From contig CAZUZD010000193.1 in the NCBI GenBank assembly GCA_964624465.1, positions 1 to 11,903 on the forward strand: a stretch of DNA of 11,903 nt. Direction: 5' to 3'. Under the pieces are notes generated by a model, which saw nothing but the letters and a program-made list of their open reading frames with translations, searched no databases and was not told the DNA's origin. Below, piece after piece: positions 5,647-11,903 of this stretch; the stretch's first letter is position 1; every line of letters begins with the position of its first letter. A program made the translations under genes and the position numbers. This stretch comes from CAZUZD01 sp964624465. Lineage in GTDB: Bacteria; Planctomycetota; Planctomycetia; Isosphaerales; Isosphaeraceae.

Positions 5647-7665
5647 ATGCTCAGGCGCTGGACGGTCCTGCTGGCGATCGGATTCTGCGGCCTCACGGGC
5701 CCGGTGCCGGCGGCCCCGCCGGGACCCGAGGAATTCCGGCTCGAATCGCCCGATGGTCGGCTGAGGCTGACGTTCCGGCTCGATGCCCAGGGGCGTCCCG
5801 GCTTCGATGTGGCGCGCGACGGCACGCCGGTGGCGGCCGGCACCCTCGGCCTGGAGTTCGCCGGAGCCGTCCCCCTGCGCGAGCACCTGAAGGTCCTCGA
5901 TACGCGGCGGCAGAGCCACGACGAGACGTACACGATCCCGGTCGGCAAGGCCGCTTCGGCCCGCGATCACCATAATGAGCTGGCCGTGTCGCTCCAGGAG
6001 GCGGGCCCGCCGGGTCGCCGGCTGGACCTGGCGTTTCGCGCCTTCGACGACGGGGTGGCCTTCCGGTATCGCATCCCGGAGCAGGAGCCGCTCCAGGCGT
6101 TCGTCCTGACCGACGAGCTGACGCGCCTCAGTTTCCCCGGCGACCCCACGACGCGGGCGCTGCCGCTGGCGGGCTTCACCAGCTCGTACGAGAACTACTA
6201 CCGGACCTGGCGGGTCTCGGAGATCGGGCCCGACCGGCTGATCGGCCTGCCGCTGCTGCTGGATCGTCCCGCCGGCCCCGGCGGCGGGCGCACCTGGCTG
6301 GCCGTCACCGAGGCGAACCTGGTCGATTACGCCGGCATGTACCTGGCGGGGATGCCGGACCAGCCCGACACGCTCGCGGTCCGGCTGTCGCCGCTGCCGG
6401 GGCGAGCCGATGGCGCGAAGGTGCTCGGCCGTGCGCCCCACGATTCGCCCTGGCGGGTGCTGATGATCGCCGACGACCCGGGCCGCCTGATCGAGTCGAA
6501 CCTCGTGTTCCACCTCAGCGAGCCGTCGGCGATCGCGGACCCGTCGTGGATCCGGCCCGGACTGACGACCTTCCCGTGGTGGAACGGGTACGCGCTGGAG
6601 GGAGTCGACTTCGAGCCCGGCGTGAACACCGCGACCATGAAGCACTACATCGACTTCTGCGCCGAGCAGGGCATCCCGTACCACTCGCTCGACGGCCTGG
6701 ACATCGCCTGGTACGGCGGCCCGATCGCGCCGACTGGCCCGACCGACGTCACGAAGGCCGCGCCGTCGATCGACCTGCCCGAGCTGCTGCGGTACGCGAA
6801 GGACAAGGGTGTGCGGCTGAGGCTCTGGATGCACTGGAAGGCGCTGAAGCCGCAGATCGACGAGGCGTTCGCGCTCTACGAACAATGGGGCATCGAGGGC
6901 GTCATGGTCGACTTCATGGACCGCGACGATCAGGAGATGGTCGGCTTCTACCACGAGATGGCCCGCAAGGCGGCGCAGCACCACCTGACGCTCACCTTGC
7001 ACGGCGCCTCCAAGCCGACCGGGATGGAGCGGACCTGGCCCAACGTGCTGAACTCCGAGGCGGCGCTGAACCAGGAGTACGACAAGTGGGAGCCCGCCGA
7101 CGGCCGCGGCACCACACCGCGCCACAACCTCGATATCGCCTTCGTGCGCATGCTCGCCGGCCCGCTCGACTACCACCAGGGCGGCATGCGGAACGTGCTG
7201 CCCGAGGACTACCGGCCCCGCAACCGCGCGCCCTTCGTCCAGGGCACCCGGGGCCACCAGCTCGCCATGTACGTCGTCTACCAGAACCACCTGCCGATGC
7301 TCGCCGACTCGCCGGACGCCTACCGGGGCCAGGCCGGGCTCGAGTTCCTGACCCGGGTCCCGGCCACCTGGGACGAGACCCGGGTGCTGCACGCAGACCC
7401 GGGCCGTTGCCTGGTGATCGCCCGCCGCCGGGGCGACGTCTGGTATCTGGGCGGGATGGCGGCCGAGGCGGAGCCGGCGCTGGCGGTGCCCCTGAGCTTC
7501 CTCGGGGCCGGCTCGTACGAGCTGGACCTCGACCTCGACCGCCCGGCGGAGGGCCCGACCGCGCTCGAACACCGCCGCCAGCAGGTCACCGCGGCGGACA
7601 CGCTCACCGTCCCGATCCCGCGCGCCGGCGGATTCGTCGGACGGTTGCAGCGGGCCGACCCGTGA
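5647..7665 (+). CDS. Secreted glycoside hydrolase family 97 (alpha-galactosidase-like)
   Basis: A 672-residue glycosidase that should cleave alpha-linked galactosides or glucosides outside the cytoplasm. A signal peptide is visible: LRR, a hydrophobic WTVLLAIGFCGLTG, then a VPA|A cleavage site near residue 24. Domains follow the family order: N-terminal beta-sandwich (about 28-290), (beta/alpha)8 barrel starting around TTFPWWNGYALEG (305-317), and C-terminal beta-sandwich from about 580. VMVDFMDRDDQEM (419-431) supplies D422 at the position of the retaining-branch nucleophile, and NQEYDKW supplies E477 55 residues later. From memory, the Bacteroides retaining GH97 pair D415/E470 has the same spacing. 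This argues for a retaining alpha-galactosidase rather than an inverting SusB-type alpha-glucosidase. ATG 5647 is chosen over GTG 5641 because GAGG (5638-5641) is correctly spaced for it. The gene is flanked by hairpins and seems to be its own transcription unit. Whether it acts on the glycan made next door is unknown. Confidence 0.93.
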   Translation: MLRRWTVLLAIGFCGLTGPVPAAPPGPEEFRLESPDGRLRLTFRLDAQGRPGFDVARDGTPVAAGTLGLEFAGAVPLREHLKVLDTRRQSHDETYTIPVGKAASARDHHNELAVSLQEAGPPGRRLDLAFRAFDDGVAFRYRIPEQEPLQAFVLTDELTRLSFPGDPTTRALPLAGFTSSYENYYRTWRVSEIGPDRLIGLPLLLDRPAGPGGGRTWLAVTEANLVDYAGMYLAGMPDQPDTLAVRLSPLPGRADGAKVLGRAPHDSPWRVLMIADDPGRLIESNLVFHLSEPSAIADPSWIRPGLTTFPWWNGYALEGVDFEPGVNTATMKHYIDFCAEQGIPYHSLDGLDIAWYGGPIAPTGPTDVTKAAPSIDLPELLRYAKDKGVRLRLWMHWKALKPQIDEAFALYEQWGIEGVMVDFMDRDDQEMVGFYHEMARKAAQHHLTLTLHGASKPTGMERTWPNVLNSEAALNQEYDKWEPADGRGTTPRHNLDIAFVRMLAGPLDYHQGGMRNVLPEDYRPRNRAPFVQGTRGHQLAMYVVYQNHLPMLADSPDAYRGQAGLEFLTRVPATWDETRVLHADPGRCLVIARRRGDVWYLGGMAAEAEPALAVPLSFLGAGSYELDLDLDRPAEGPTALEHRRQQVTAADTLTVPIPRAGGFVGRLQRADP

Positions 7666-7698
7666 TCGGGACCCTGCGGCGGGCCCGCCGGCCCCGGA

Positions 7699-7738
7699 CC
7701 CTGGCCCACAACCGACCGCTCACGAGCGTGGGCCAGGG
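7699..7738 (+). terminator. Strong hairpin after the GH97 gene, likely terminator
   Basis: CCCTGGCCCAC (7699-7709) pairs perfectly with GTGGGCCAGGG (7728-7738), an 11-bp stem beginning 33 bases after the stop. A second stem, CGCT/AGCG (7717-7720 with 7725-7728), sits inside the loop. A 14-bp GC palindrome (7677-7690) precedes it. No T tract follows. Position between GH97 and a candidate promoter supports a transcription boundary. Confidence 0.6.
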
Positions 7739-7750
7739 GGCGAACTCGGC

Positions 7751-7778
7751 TCGTCAGATCGGCAAACTCGTGTACAAT
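7751..7778 (+). promoter_or_regulatory. Candidate sigma-70-type promoter for the DoxX-like gene
   Basis: TCGTCA (7751-7756, four of six to TTGACA) and TACAAT (7773-7778, five of six to TATAAT) are separated by 16 bases in an otherwise GC-rich gap, 47 bases before the start codon. Directly upstream is the GH97 hairpin, so a new transcript starting here is plausible. No experimental evidence. Confidence 0.45.
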
Positions 7779-7825
7779 CGGGCCCGGTTTCGCCAACGGA
7801 CTGGTCGGAGTGGAGGGACGAGCGC

Positions 7826-8233
7826 ATGGCCCCGTCACGGAAGTGGGTTCGGATCGCCGGCCTGGTGCTGCACGTGCTGCTCGGTGCCTTGATGATCTTC
7901 GCCGGCGTGATGAAGCTGGCCGGGATGATGCCCCCCGCCGACGCTCCGCCGATGGACCCCGGCATCGCGAGCCACCTGAAGCTCATCGGTGCCGGCGAGC
8001 TGATCGCGGCCGTCCTGATGATCGTGCCGCTGACCTCGTCGCTCGGGGTGCTCCTGACCAGCGGGTTCTGGGGCGGCGTGATCTGCATCCACATGGCCAA
8101 GGGCGAGGACTTCCTCCTGCCCTCGGGGTTCCTGCTGCTGACCTGGGTGGGCGCCTACCTGCGTGACCCCCGGGTGCTCTACAGCTTCACGGGGTCTCGG
8201 GCCCCCGCCGTCGAGGCCCCGGCCAGCCTCTGA
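7826..8233 (+). CDS. DoxX-like four-helix membrane protein
   Basis: A 135-residue integral membrane protein with four hydrophobic segments: about 8-31 (IAGLVLHVLLGALMIFAGVMKL), 50-68 (LIGAGELIAAVLMIVPLTS), 70-90 and 95-112 (FLLPSGFLLLTWVGAYL). The first helix ending in AGVMKLAG and the short loop containing MPP fit the DoxX/DoxX_2 superfamily. Members are small inner-membrane proteins often linked to redox or oxidative stress physiology, but the biochemical role is generally unclear and none is assigned here. GGAGGG (7812-7817) lies eight bases before ATG 7826, so the start is well supported. The gene has its own candidate promoter, is followed by a long gap, and shows no evident functional tie to the glycan genes or the kinase. 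Confidence 0.88.
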   Translation: MAPSRKWVRIAGLVLHVLLGALMIFAGVMKLAGMMPPADAPPMDPGIASHLKLIGAGELIAAVLMIVPLTSSLGVLLTSGFWGGVICIHMAKGEDFLLPSGFLLLTWVGAYLRDPRVLYSFTGSRAPAVEAPASL

Positions 8234-8330
8234 CGCTCGCGCCTCGAGGGAGGGTCCGGGCCGGCGACAACGCCCGGAGTCCCGCTCCGCGACGCCAGGA
8301 GCCGGGATCGCCTCGACGCTCGAACCCACG

Positions 8331-8358
8331 CGACCCGGCCCGGATCGGAGCCGGGTCG
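8331..8358 (+). terminator. Hairpin downstream of the DoxX-like gene
   Basis: CGACCCGGC (8331-8339) and GCCGGGTCG (8350-8358) form a perfect 9-bp stem with a 10-base loop, 97 bases after the DoxX-like stop. A second perfect palindrome, GGCCCCGCGCGGGGCC, lies at 8425-8440. Neither has a T tract. Either could end the transcript; GC-rich DNA produces such stems readily. Confidence 0.4.
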
Positions 8359-8535
8359 TGCTGCGCGCCGGTGGCCTCGCCGGATCGGAGGGTTGGGCCT
8401 CCTGCCAGACTTCGACGACCCCGGGGCCCCGCGCGGGGCCTCCCTCCCGGACCGGGGGACCGGGCTGGCGGCCCGGGCGGCGGGGACGGAGACGGCCGGG
8501 TCGAGGGGCCGGATCGGCGTGGTTCCGAGGATGGA

Positions 8536-8553
8536 GATTCATTATGATGAATC
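8536..8553. promoter_or_regulatory. AT-rich perfect inverted repeat, possible operator or promoter core
   Basis: GATTCAT (8536-8542) and ATGAATC (8547-8553) flank TATG. The centre contains TATGAT (8543-8548), a five-of-six match to a -10 element, but no good -35 is seen at the right distance. It stands out as AT-rich in a very GC-rich gap. Function is inferred only from symmetry and composition. Confidence 0.35.
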
Positions 8554-8643
8554 ACTCGGCTTCGTAAGCGACAGGATCCTGGGCCTGGTCCTGCTCGGGC
8601 GCAACGACGATCGCTTCCCGGCCGATGTGGGCCGGTCCGATCG

Positions 8644-8662
8644 GTTGCTGAAATTCCGCAAC
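8644..8662. promoter_or_regulatory. 19-bp near-perfect palindrome upstream of the kinase, operator-like
   Basis: GTTGCTGAA and TTCCGCAAC flank a single A; eight of nine positions are symmetric. Length and single-base centre resemble binding sites of dimeric helix-turn-helix regulators. It lies 240 bases before the kinase start. No cognate regulator is in the window. Confidence 0.35.
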
Positions 8663-8787
8663 ACATTGAATTCCCGCGTCCCGACTCAGCGCCGTGGCTG
8701 AACGGTCCCGACTCCGATCGCCACCGTCGCAGGGACAGAGCGACCGATTCCGCCCCACCGGGCCGGTTCGCCCCCGACCGAGACCGG

Positions 8788-8804
8788 CCCGCCCCGCCCG
8801 CCCC
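8788..8804 (-). other. G-quadruplex motif in the kinase leader
   Basis: On the minus strand the sequence reads GGGGCGGGCGGGGCGGG: four runs of at least three G separated by single C loops, a pattern that favours stable parallel quadruplexes. The plus strand is the matching C-rich tract. It sits about 100 bases before the kinase start, so it could affect the template strand during transcription. Folding is inferred from the pattern. Confidence 0.45.
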
Positions 8805-8888
8805 TCCGCTCCCCGATCGCCCATCGTCCGAACTTCGCCGCCGGGAACTTTCCGCAGCCGATGGCAGAGGCCACCTCGCCGTCCATCC

Positions 8889-8892
8889 GGAG
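8889..8892 (+). promoter_or_regulatory. Ribosome binding site for the kinase GTG start
   Basis: GGAG lies nine bases before GTG 8902; no other in-frame ATG or GTG lies in the 80 bases upstream. Confidence 0.45.
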
Positions 8893-8901
8893 TGCTCGTC
8901 C

Positions 8902-11900
8902 GTGTCCGACGCGACCTGCTTGCTGAACCCTCGCGGTCTCCGGGTGACGGCCGTGGCCAACACGGTCGCCGGGGAGGCGATCACGGCCTGGCTGCCGCAC
9001 GATCGGCCCTGGTTCGAGGCCGTCGATGCCGGTACGCGGGCGGCGGCCGAGGCGGCGCACCATCGGAGCCTGGACGGGCCCGCCCAGGAGCTGGAGTGCC
9101 GGCTCACCGCCGTGGCCAGCGGCGCGCCGATCGCGGTGCGGGTCCGGGTGGCCGCCGCCCGTGGATCGGCCGGGGCACCCGACTGGGTCGTCCTGCAGGT
9201 GGCCGTTCTGGCCACGTTCCCGGTCGCCCAGGCGGGCGTCATCCCGCCCTGCCAGGCCGAGCTGGAGAGTCTGTACCGGACGGCGCCGATTGGCCTGGGG
9301 CTGCTCGACGAGCAGTTGCGGTACGTCCGGATCAACGACTACCTGGCGGACCTCAACGGGCTGCCGGTCGAGCAGCATCTGGGGCGTGCGATCGACGAGG
9401 TGCTTCCCGACCTGGCCCCGGTGATCCGCCCGCTCTTGCTGAGCCTGTACGAGAGTGGCGAGGCCATGGTGGGGGTGCCGATCGAGGGGCACAACGTGCG
9501 GCGGGGCCCGCAGAAGGAGCACTGCCTGGCCAGCTTCGTACCGATTCGCGACCGCGACGGCCAGGTGCGCGCTCTGAGCATGGCGGTCCTGCATACCACC
9601 GAGCAGGTCGAGCAGGACCGGCGGCGACAGGCGGCCGAGGACCGGTACCGGCAGATCGTCGAGACGGTCAACCAGGGCATCTGCGTGCTTGGCAACGATC
9701 GCCGGATCGTGATGGTCAACCGCCGCATGGCGGAGATGGTCGGCTACAGCGCCGAGGAACTGATCGGCATGACGCCGATGGACCTGGGCGACCCCGAGGC
9801 GCAGACCGAGATCGCCGAGGACGTCGCCTCGCGCGAGCAGGGCCTCCAGCCCACGCGCGACTTCCAGCTCCGTCGCAAGGACGGCACCCGCCTCGACGTG
9901 ATCATCTCGAGCACCGTCCTGCACGACGCCGATGGTCGTCCCGAGGCGCTGCTGGGCAGCCTCACCGACATCACCGAACGCGCCGAGATGACGGCCAGGC
10001 TCCGCGAGAGCGAGGAGCGGTTCCGGCTGCTCGCCGAGCTGATCCCGCAGCTCGTCTTCACCGTCTCGGCCGACGGCCAGCTCGAGCACCTGAACGGCCG
10101 CTGGCTCGAATACACCGGCAAGACGATCGAGCAGGCGGTTGCCGAGCCGTACGCCGAGGTGCACCCCGACGACCTGGCCGAGACCCAGCGGCGCTGGCTC
10201 GAGGCGCTGCGGACCGGAACCGAGTACCAGGTCGAGCAGCGGATCCGTTCGGCCGACGGCCAGTACCGGTGGTTCCTGGTCCGTGCCCGCCCCCTGCTCG
10301 ACGAGCGCGGTGAGGTCGTCCGGTGGTACGGCACGTGCACCGATATCGAGGAGTCGCGGCAGCGGGCCCAGGAGGCCATCGACCGCGAGGAGCGGCTCCG
10401 GCTGGCGCTCGAGGCCGGCCAGATCCAGGCGTGGGACTACCACTGGACGAGCCAGCGGCTGATCGTCCCGGAGCCGATGCGGCGGCTCGCCGGGCTGACC
10501 GACGCGGATCGGCCGGCCACGGTGCGGAGCCTGCTGCGGCGGCTCGATCTCGGCGACCGCCGGCGGTTCCTCCGGGCCGTGCGGGCCTCGCTCGCCTCGC
10601 GGCAGCCGCACGAATCGGAGTTGCGGCTGGTCCGCCCCGATGGCGGCGCCGCGGACCTCTCGGTCTGGTGGTCGGTGCAGCTTGACGCCCAGGGCCGCCC
10701 CGAGCGGATCCTGGGCGTGCTCCGCGACGTCACGGCGCGGCGGCAGGTCGAGCGCGAGAAGCTGGCGGCCGAGGTCCGGTTCCGCCACATGCTCGAGACG
10801 GCCATGGAGGGCGTCTGGGTCATCGACGCCACCACGCGCACGACCCTGGTGAACCCGGCCATGGCCCGGATCCTCGGCTACAGCCCCGAAGAGATGCTCG
10901 GCCGCAATCTCGCCGATTTCATGGACGACGCCGCGCGAACCGAGGCCACCGCCCTCTTCGAGCGCCGCAAGGCGGGCGTCGGCGATGTGCACGAATTCCG
11001 GTTCCGCCACCGCAATGGCGACGACGTCTGGGCGATCGTCTCGACCAGCCCGGTCTTCGACGAGGCGGGGCAGTTCCAGGGCAGCTTCGGGCTGATCACC
11101 GACATCACCGCCCGCAAGCGGCTCGAGGCCGAGCTGCTCCGCGCCCGCGAGGCGGCCGAGGGGGCCAGCCGGATCAAGAGCCAGTTCCTGGCCAACATGA
11201 GCCACGAGCTCCGCACCCCGGTCGCCGCCATGCTCGGCTTCAGCGACATGATCGCCGAACCGGGGCTCCCCGAGTCCGAGAAGGTGAGCGTGCTGGAGAG
11301 CATCCGCCGCAACGGCGACCACCTGCTCAAGCTGATCGACAACGTCCTGGACATCTCCCGCATCGAGTCGGGCCGCCCCGACGTGGCGCCGATCGACTAC
11401 AGCCCGCAGACCCTCCTGGACGACGTGGTTCACGTCACCGCGCTCCGCTCGGAGAGCAGCGGCGTGCCGCTCAAGGCCCGCGCCCTTGGGCCGCTGCCCG
11501 AGCTCTGCCGGATCGACCCGACCCGGGTCCGCCAGGTGCTGGTCAACCTGGTGAACAACGCGATCAAGTTCAGTCGTCCCGGCGCCCCGGTGGCCCTCAA
11601 CCTCCGGACCGAGTCGGATGGGGCCGGGGTCCGGCTGGTCTTCGACGTGGTGGACCACGGGATCGGCATCAGTGCCGAGGATCTCAAGCGGCTGTTCCAG
11701 CCGTTCACCCAGGTCGATAGCTCGATGTCGCGCAAGTACGGCGGCTCGGGCCTGGGGCTGAGCATCGCGGCCGGGCTGGTGGAGGCCATGGGCGGCACGA
11801 TCGCGGTCCAGAGCCAGCCGGGCGCCGGCAGCCGCTTCACGGTCACGATCCCCACCCGGATCGTGAGCGGACCGCGCCCCGGTACCCTCGCCGCGCCCGC

Positions 11901-11903
11901 ACC
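8902..11903 (+). CDS. Multi-PAS sensor histidine kinase, incomplete at right edge
   Basis: An open frame of at least 1000 codons without stop, truncated by the window. No membrane helix is seen, so it is probably a cytoplasmic sensor that autophosphorylates and passes phosphate to a response regulator. Order of parts: a degenerate PAS-like N-terminus (about 1-115), then PAS domains near 120-230 (LYRTAPIGLGLLDE), 247-365 (VETVNQGICVLGNDRRIVMVN), 372-490 (LIPQLVFTVSADGQLEHLN), 495-612 (LALEAGQIQAWDYHW) and 625-745 (LETAMEGVWVID). Several end in DIT or DVT linker motifs. The HisKA dimerisation domain contains NMSHELRTP with phospho-acceptor H768. The ATPase domain has the N box NLVNNAIKF (882-890), G1 DHGIG (918-922) and G2 YGGSGLGLS (946-954). 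The sequence continues past the ATPase domain into a Pro/Gly linker, so a receiver domain could follow. The start is a GTG with GGAG upstream, and the protein begins MSDATCLLNPRGLRV. Ligands and partner are unknown. Confidence 0.92.
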   Translation, partial: MSDATCLLNPRGLRVTAVANTVAGEAITAWLPHDRPWFEAVDAGTRAAAEAAHHRSLDGPAQELECRLTAVASGAPIAVRVRVAAARGSAGAPDWVVLQVAVLATFPVAQAGVIPPCQAELESLYRTAPIGLGLLDEQLRYVRINDYLADLNGLPVEQHLGRAIDEVLPDLAPVIRPLLLSLYESGEAMVGVPIEGHNVRRGPQKEHCLASFVPIRDRDGQVRALSMAVLHTTEQVEQDRRRQAAEDRYRQIVETVNQGICVLGNDRRIVMVNRRMAEMVGYSAEELIGMTPMDLGDPEAQTEIAEDVASREQGLQPTRDFQLRRKDGTRLDVIISSTVLHDADGRPEALLGSLTDITERAEMTARLRESEERFRLLAELIPQLVFTVSADGQLEHLNGRWLEYTGKTIEQAVAEPYAEVHPDDLAETQRRWLEALRTGTEYQVEQRIRSADGQYRWFLVRARPLLDERGEVVRWYGTCTDIEESRQRAQEAIDREERLRLALEAGQIQAWDYHWTSQRLIVPEPMRRLAGLTDADRPATVRSLLRRLDLGDRRRFLRAVRASLASRQPHESELRLVRPDGGAADLSVWWSVQLDAQGRPERILGVLRDVTARRQVEREKLAAEVRFRHMLETAMEGVWVIDATTRTTLVNPAMARILGYSPEEMLGRNLADFMDDAARTEATALFERRKAGVGDVHEFRFRHRNGDDVWAIVSTSPVFDEAGQFQGSFGLITDITARKRLEAELLRAREAAEGASRIKSQFLANMSHELRTPVAAMLGFSDMIAEPGLPESEKVSVLESIRRNGDHLLKLIDNVLDISRIESGRPDVAPIDYSPQTLLDDVVHVTALRSESSGVPLKARALGPLPELCRIDPTRVRQVLVNLVNNAIKFSRPGAPVALNLRTESDGAGVRLVFDVVDHGIGISAEDLKRLFQPFTQVDSSMSRKYGGSGLGLSIAAGLVEAMGGTIAVQSQPGAGSRFTVTIPTRIVSGPRPGTLAAPA

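Larger units (their letters stand above)
8234..8901. other. Long intergenic region, structured but without a supported gene
   Basis: The gap is 668 bases, unusually long for this window. It holds GC hairpins at 8331-8358 and 8425-8440, an 11-base direct repeat CCGGATCGGAG starting exactly 40 bases apart (8340 and 8380) with a shorter copy at 8509, a relatively AT-rich stretch (about 8530-8680) with two dyads, and a C-rich tract near 8788-8810. The segment 8531-8701 is open and moderately protein-like on the plus strand (56 codons from ATG 8531), and 8552-8700 is likewise open on the minus strand; neither has a usable ribosome binding site or a recognisable family, so no gene is called. The region probably carries the promoter and control sites of the kinase. 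Confidence 0.5.

Noticed and set aside
5647..5720. Lipoprotein signal (IGFC) in the GH97 N-terminus
   Set aside because: Phe directly before Cys does not fit a lipobox; a VPA|A signal peptidase I site follows at a suitable distance.
5476..7572. 698-codon minus-strand frame opposite GH97
   Set aside because: Mirror of the GH97 codon pattern; no recognisable domain, while the plus strand has clear family motifs.
8694..10313. 539-codon plus-strand frame
   Set aside because: Arg/Pro/Gly-rich shadow in a different frame from the kinase, which is open through the whole interval.
8686..11658. 990-codon open frame on the minus strand opposite the kinase
   Set aside because: Translation is low-information sequence rich in Asp, Arg, Gly and Leu with no motif; the plus strand carries continuous PAS, HisKA and ATPase motifs. 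It is a GC-rich shadow frame.
1..11903. CRISPR arrays, tRNA or rRNA genes, insertion sequences, integrases
   Set aside because: No regularly spaced repeats, cloverleaf-like sequence, transposase motif or flanking inverted repeat with target duplication was found by reading.

Overview
The window is very GC-rich (about 70% by eye) and densely coding. Its gene types are typical of large-genome Planctomycetes such as Isosphaeraceae or Gemmataceae: family 2 glycosyltransferases, a P-loop sulfotransferase, a radical SAM/SPASM enzyme, a secreted GH97 glycosidase and a long multi-PAS histidine kinase. That assignment is an inference from gene content and composition; no marker gene is present.

Layout. 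(1) At 1-52, minus strand, is the first 17 codons of a gene leaving the left edge, followed by about 460 bases without a convincing gene. (2) 513-5479 looks like a glycoconjugate-assembly cluster. A plus-strand GT2 glycosyltransferase meets a minus-strand pair head-on: a second GT2 (2235-3242) and a SAM methyltransferase (1495-2238), joined by an ATGA start/stop overlap. Across a 138-base divergent gap with a dyad-symmetric element, a plus-strand radical SAM/SPASM enzyme (3381-4301) and a sulfotransferase (4370-5479) follow. Two glycosyltransferases, a methyltransferase, a sulfotransferase and a radical SAM enzyme together suggest synthesis of a methylated, sulfated saccharide or glycoconjugate. 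(3) After a strong hairpin comes a secreted GH97 glycosidase (5647-7665) whose catalytic residues fit the retaining alpha-galactosidase-like branch. It ends in an 11-bp-stem hairpin. (4) A DoxX-like four-helix membrane protein (7826-8233) has its own candidate promoter. (5) An unusually long gap (8234-8901) holds hairpins, two near-perfect dyads, a possible gene remnant and a G-quadruplex motif. (6) From 8902 to the right edge an incomplete multi-PAS histidine kinase remains open for at least 1000 codons.

No tRNA, rRNA, CRISPR array, transposase or integrase was seen. The most unusual item is the compact convergent/divergent glycan-modification cluster with a radical SAM enzyme carrying a reduced SPASM cysteine set. 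No wholly new system can be proven from this sequence alone.
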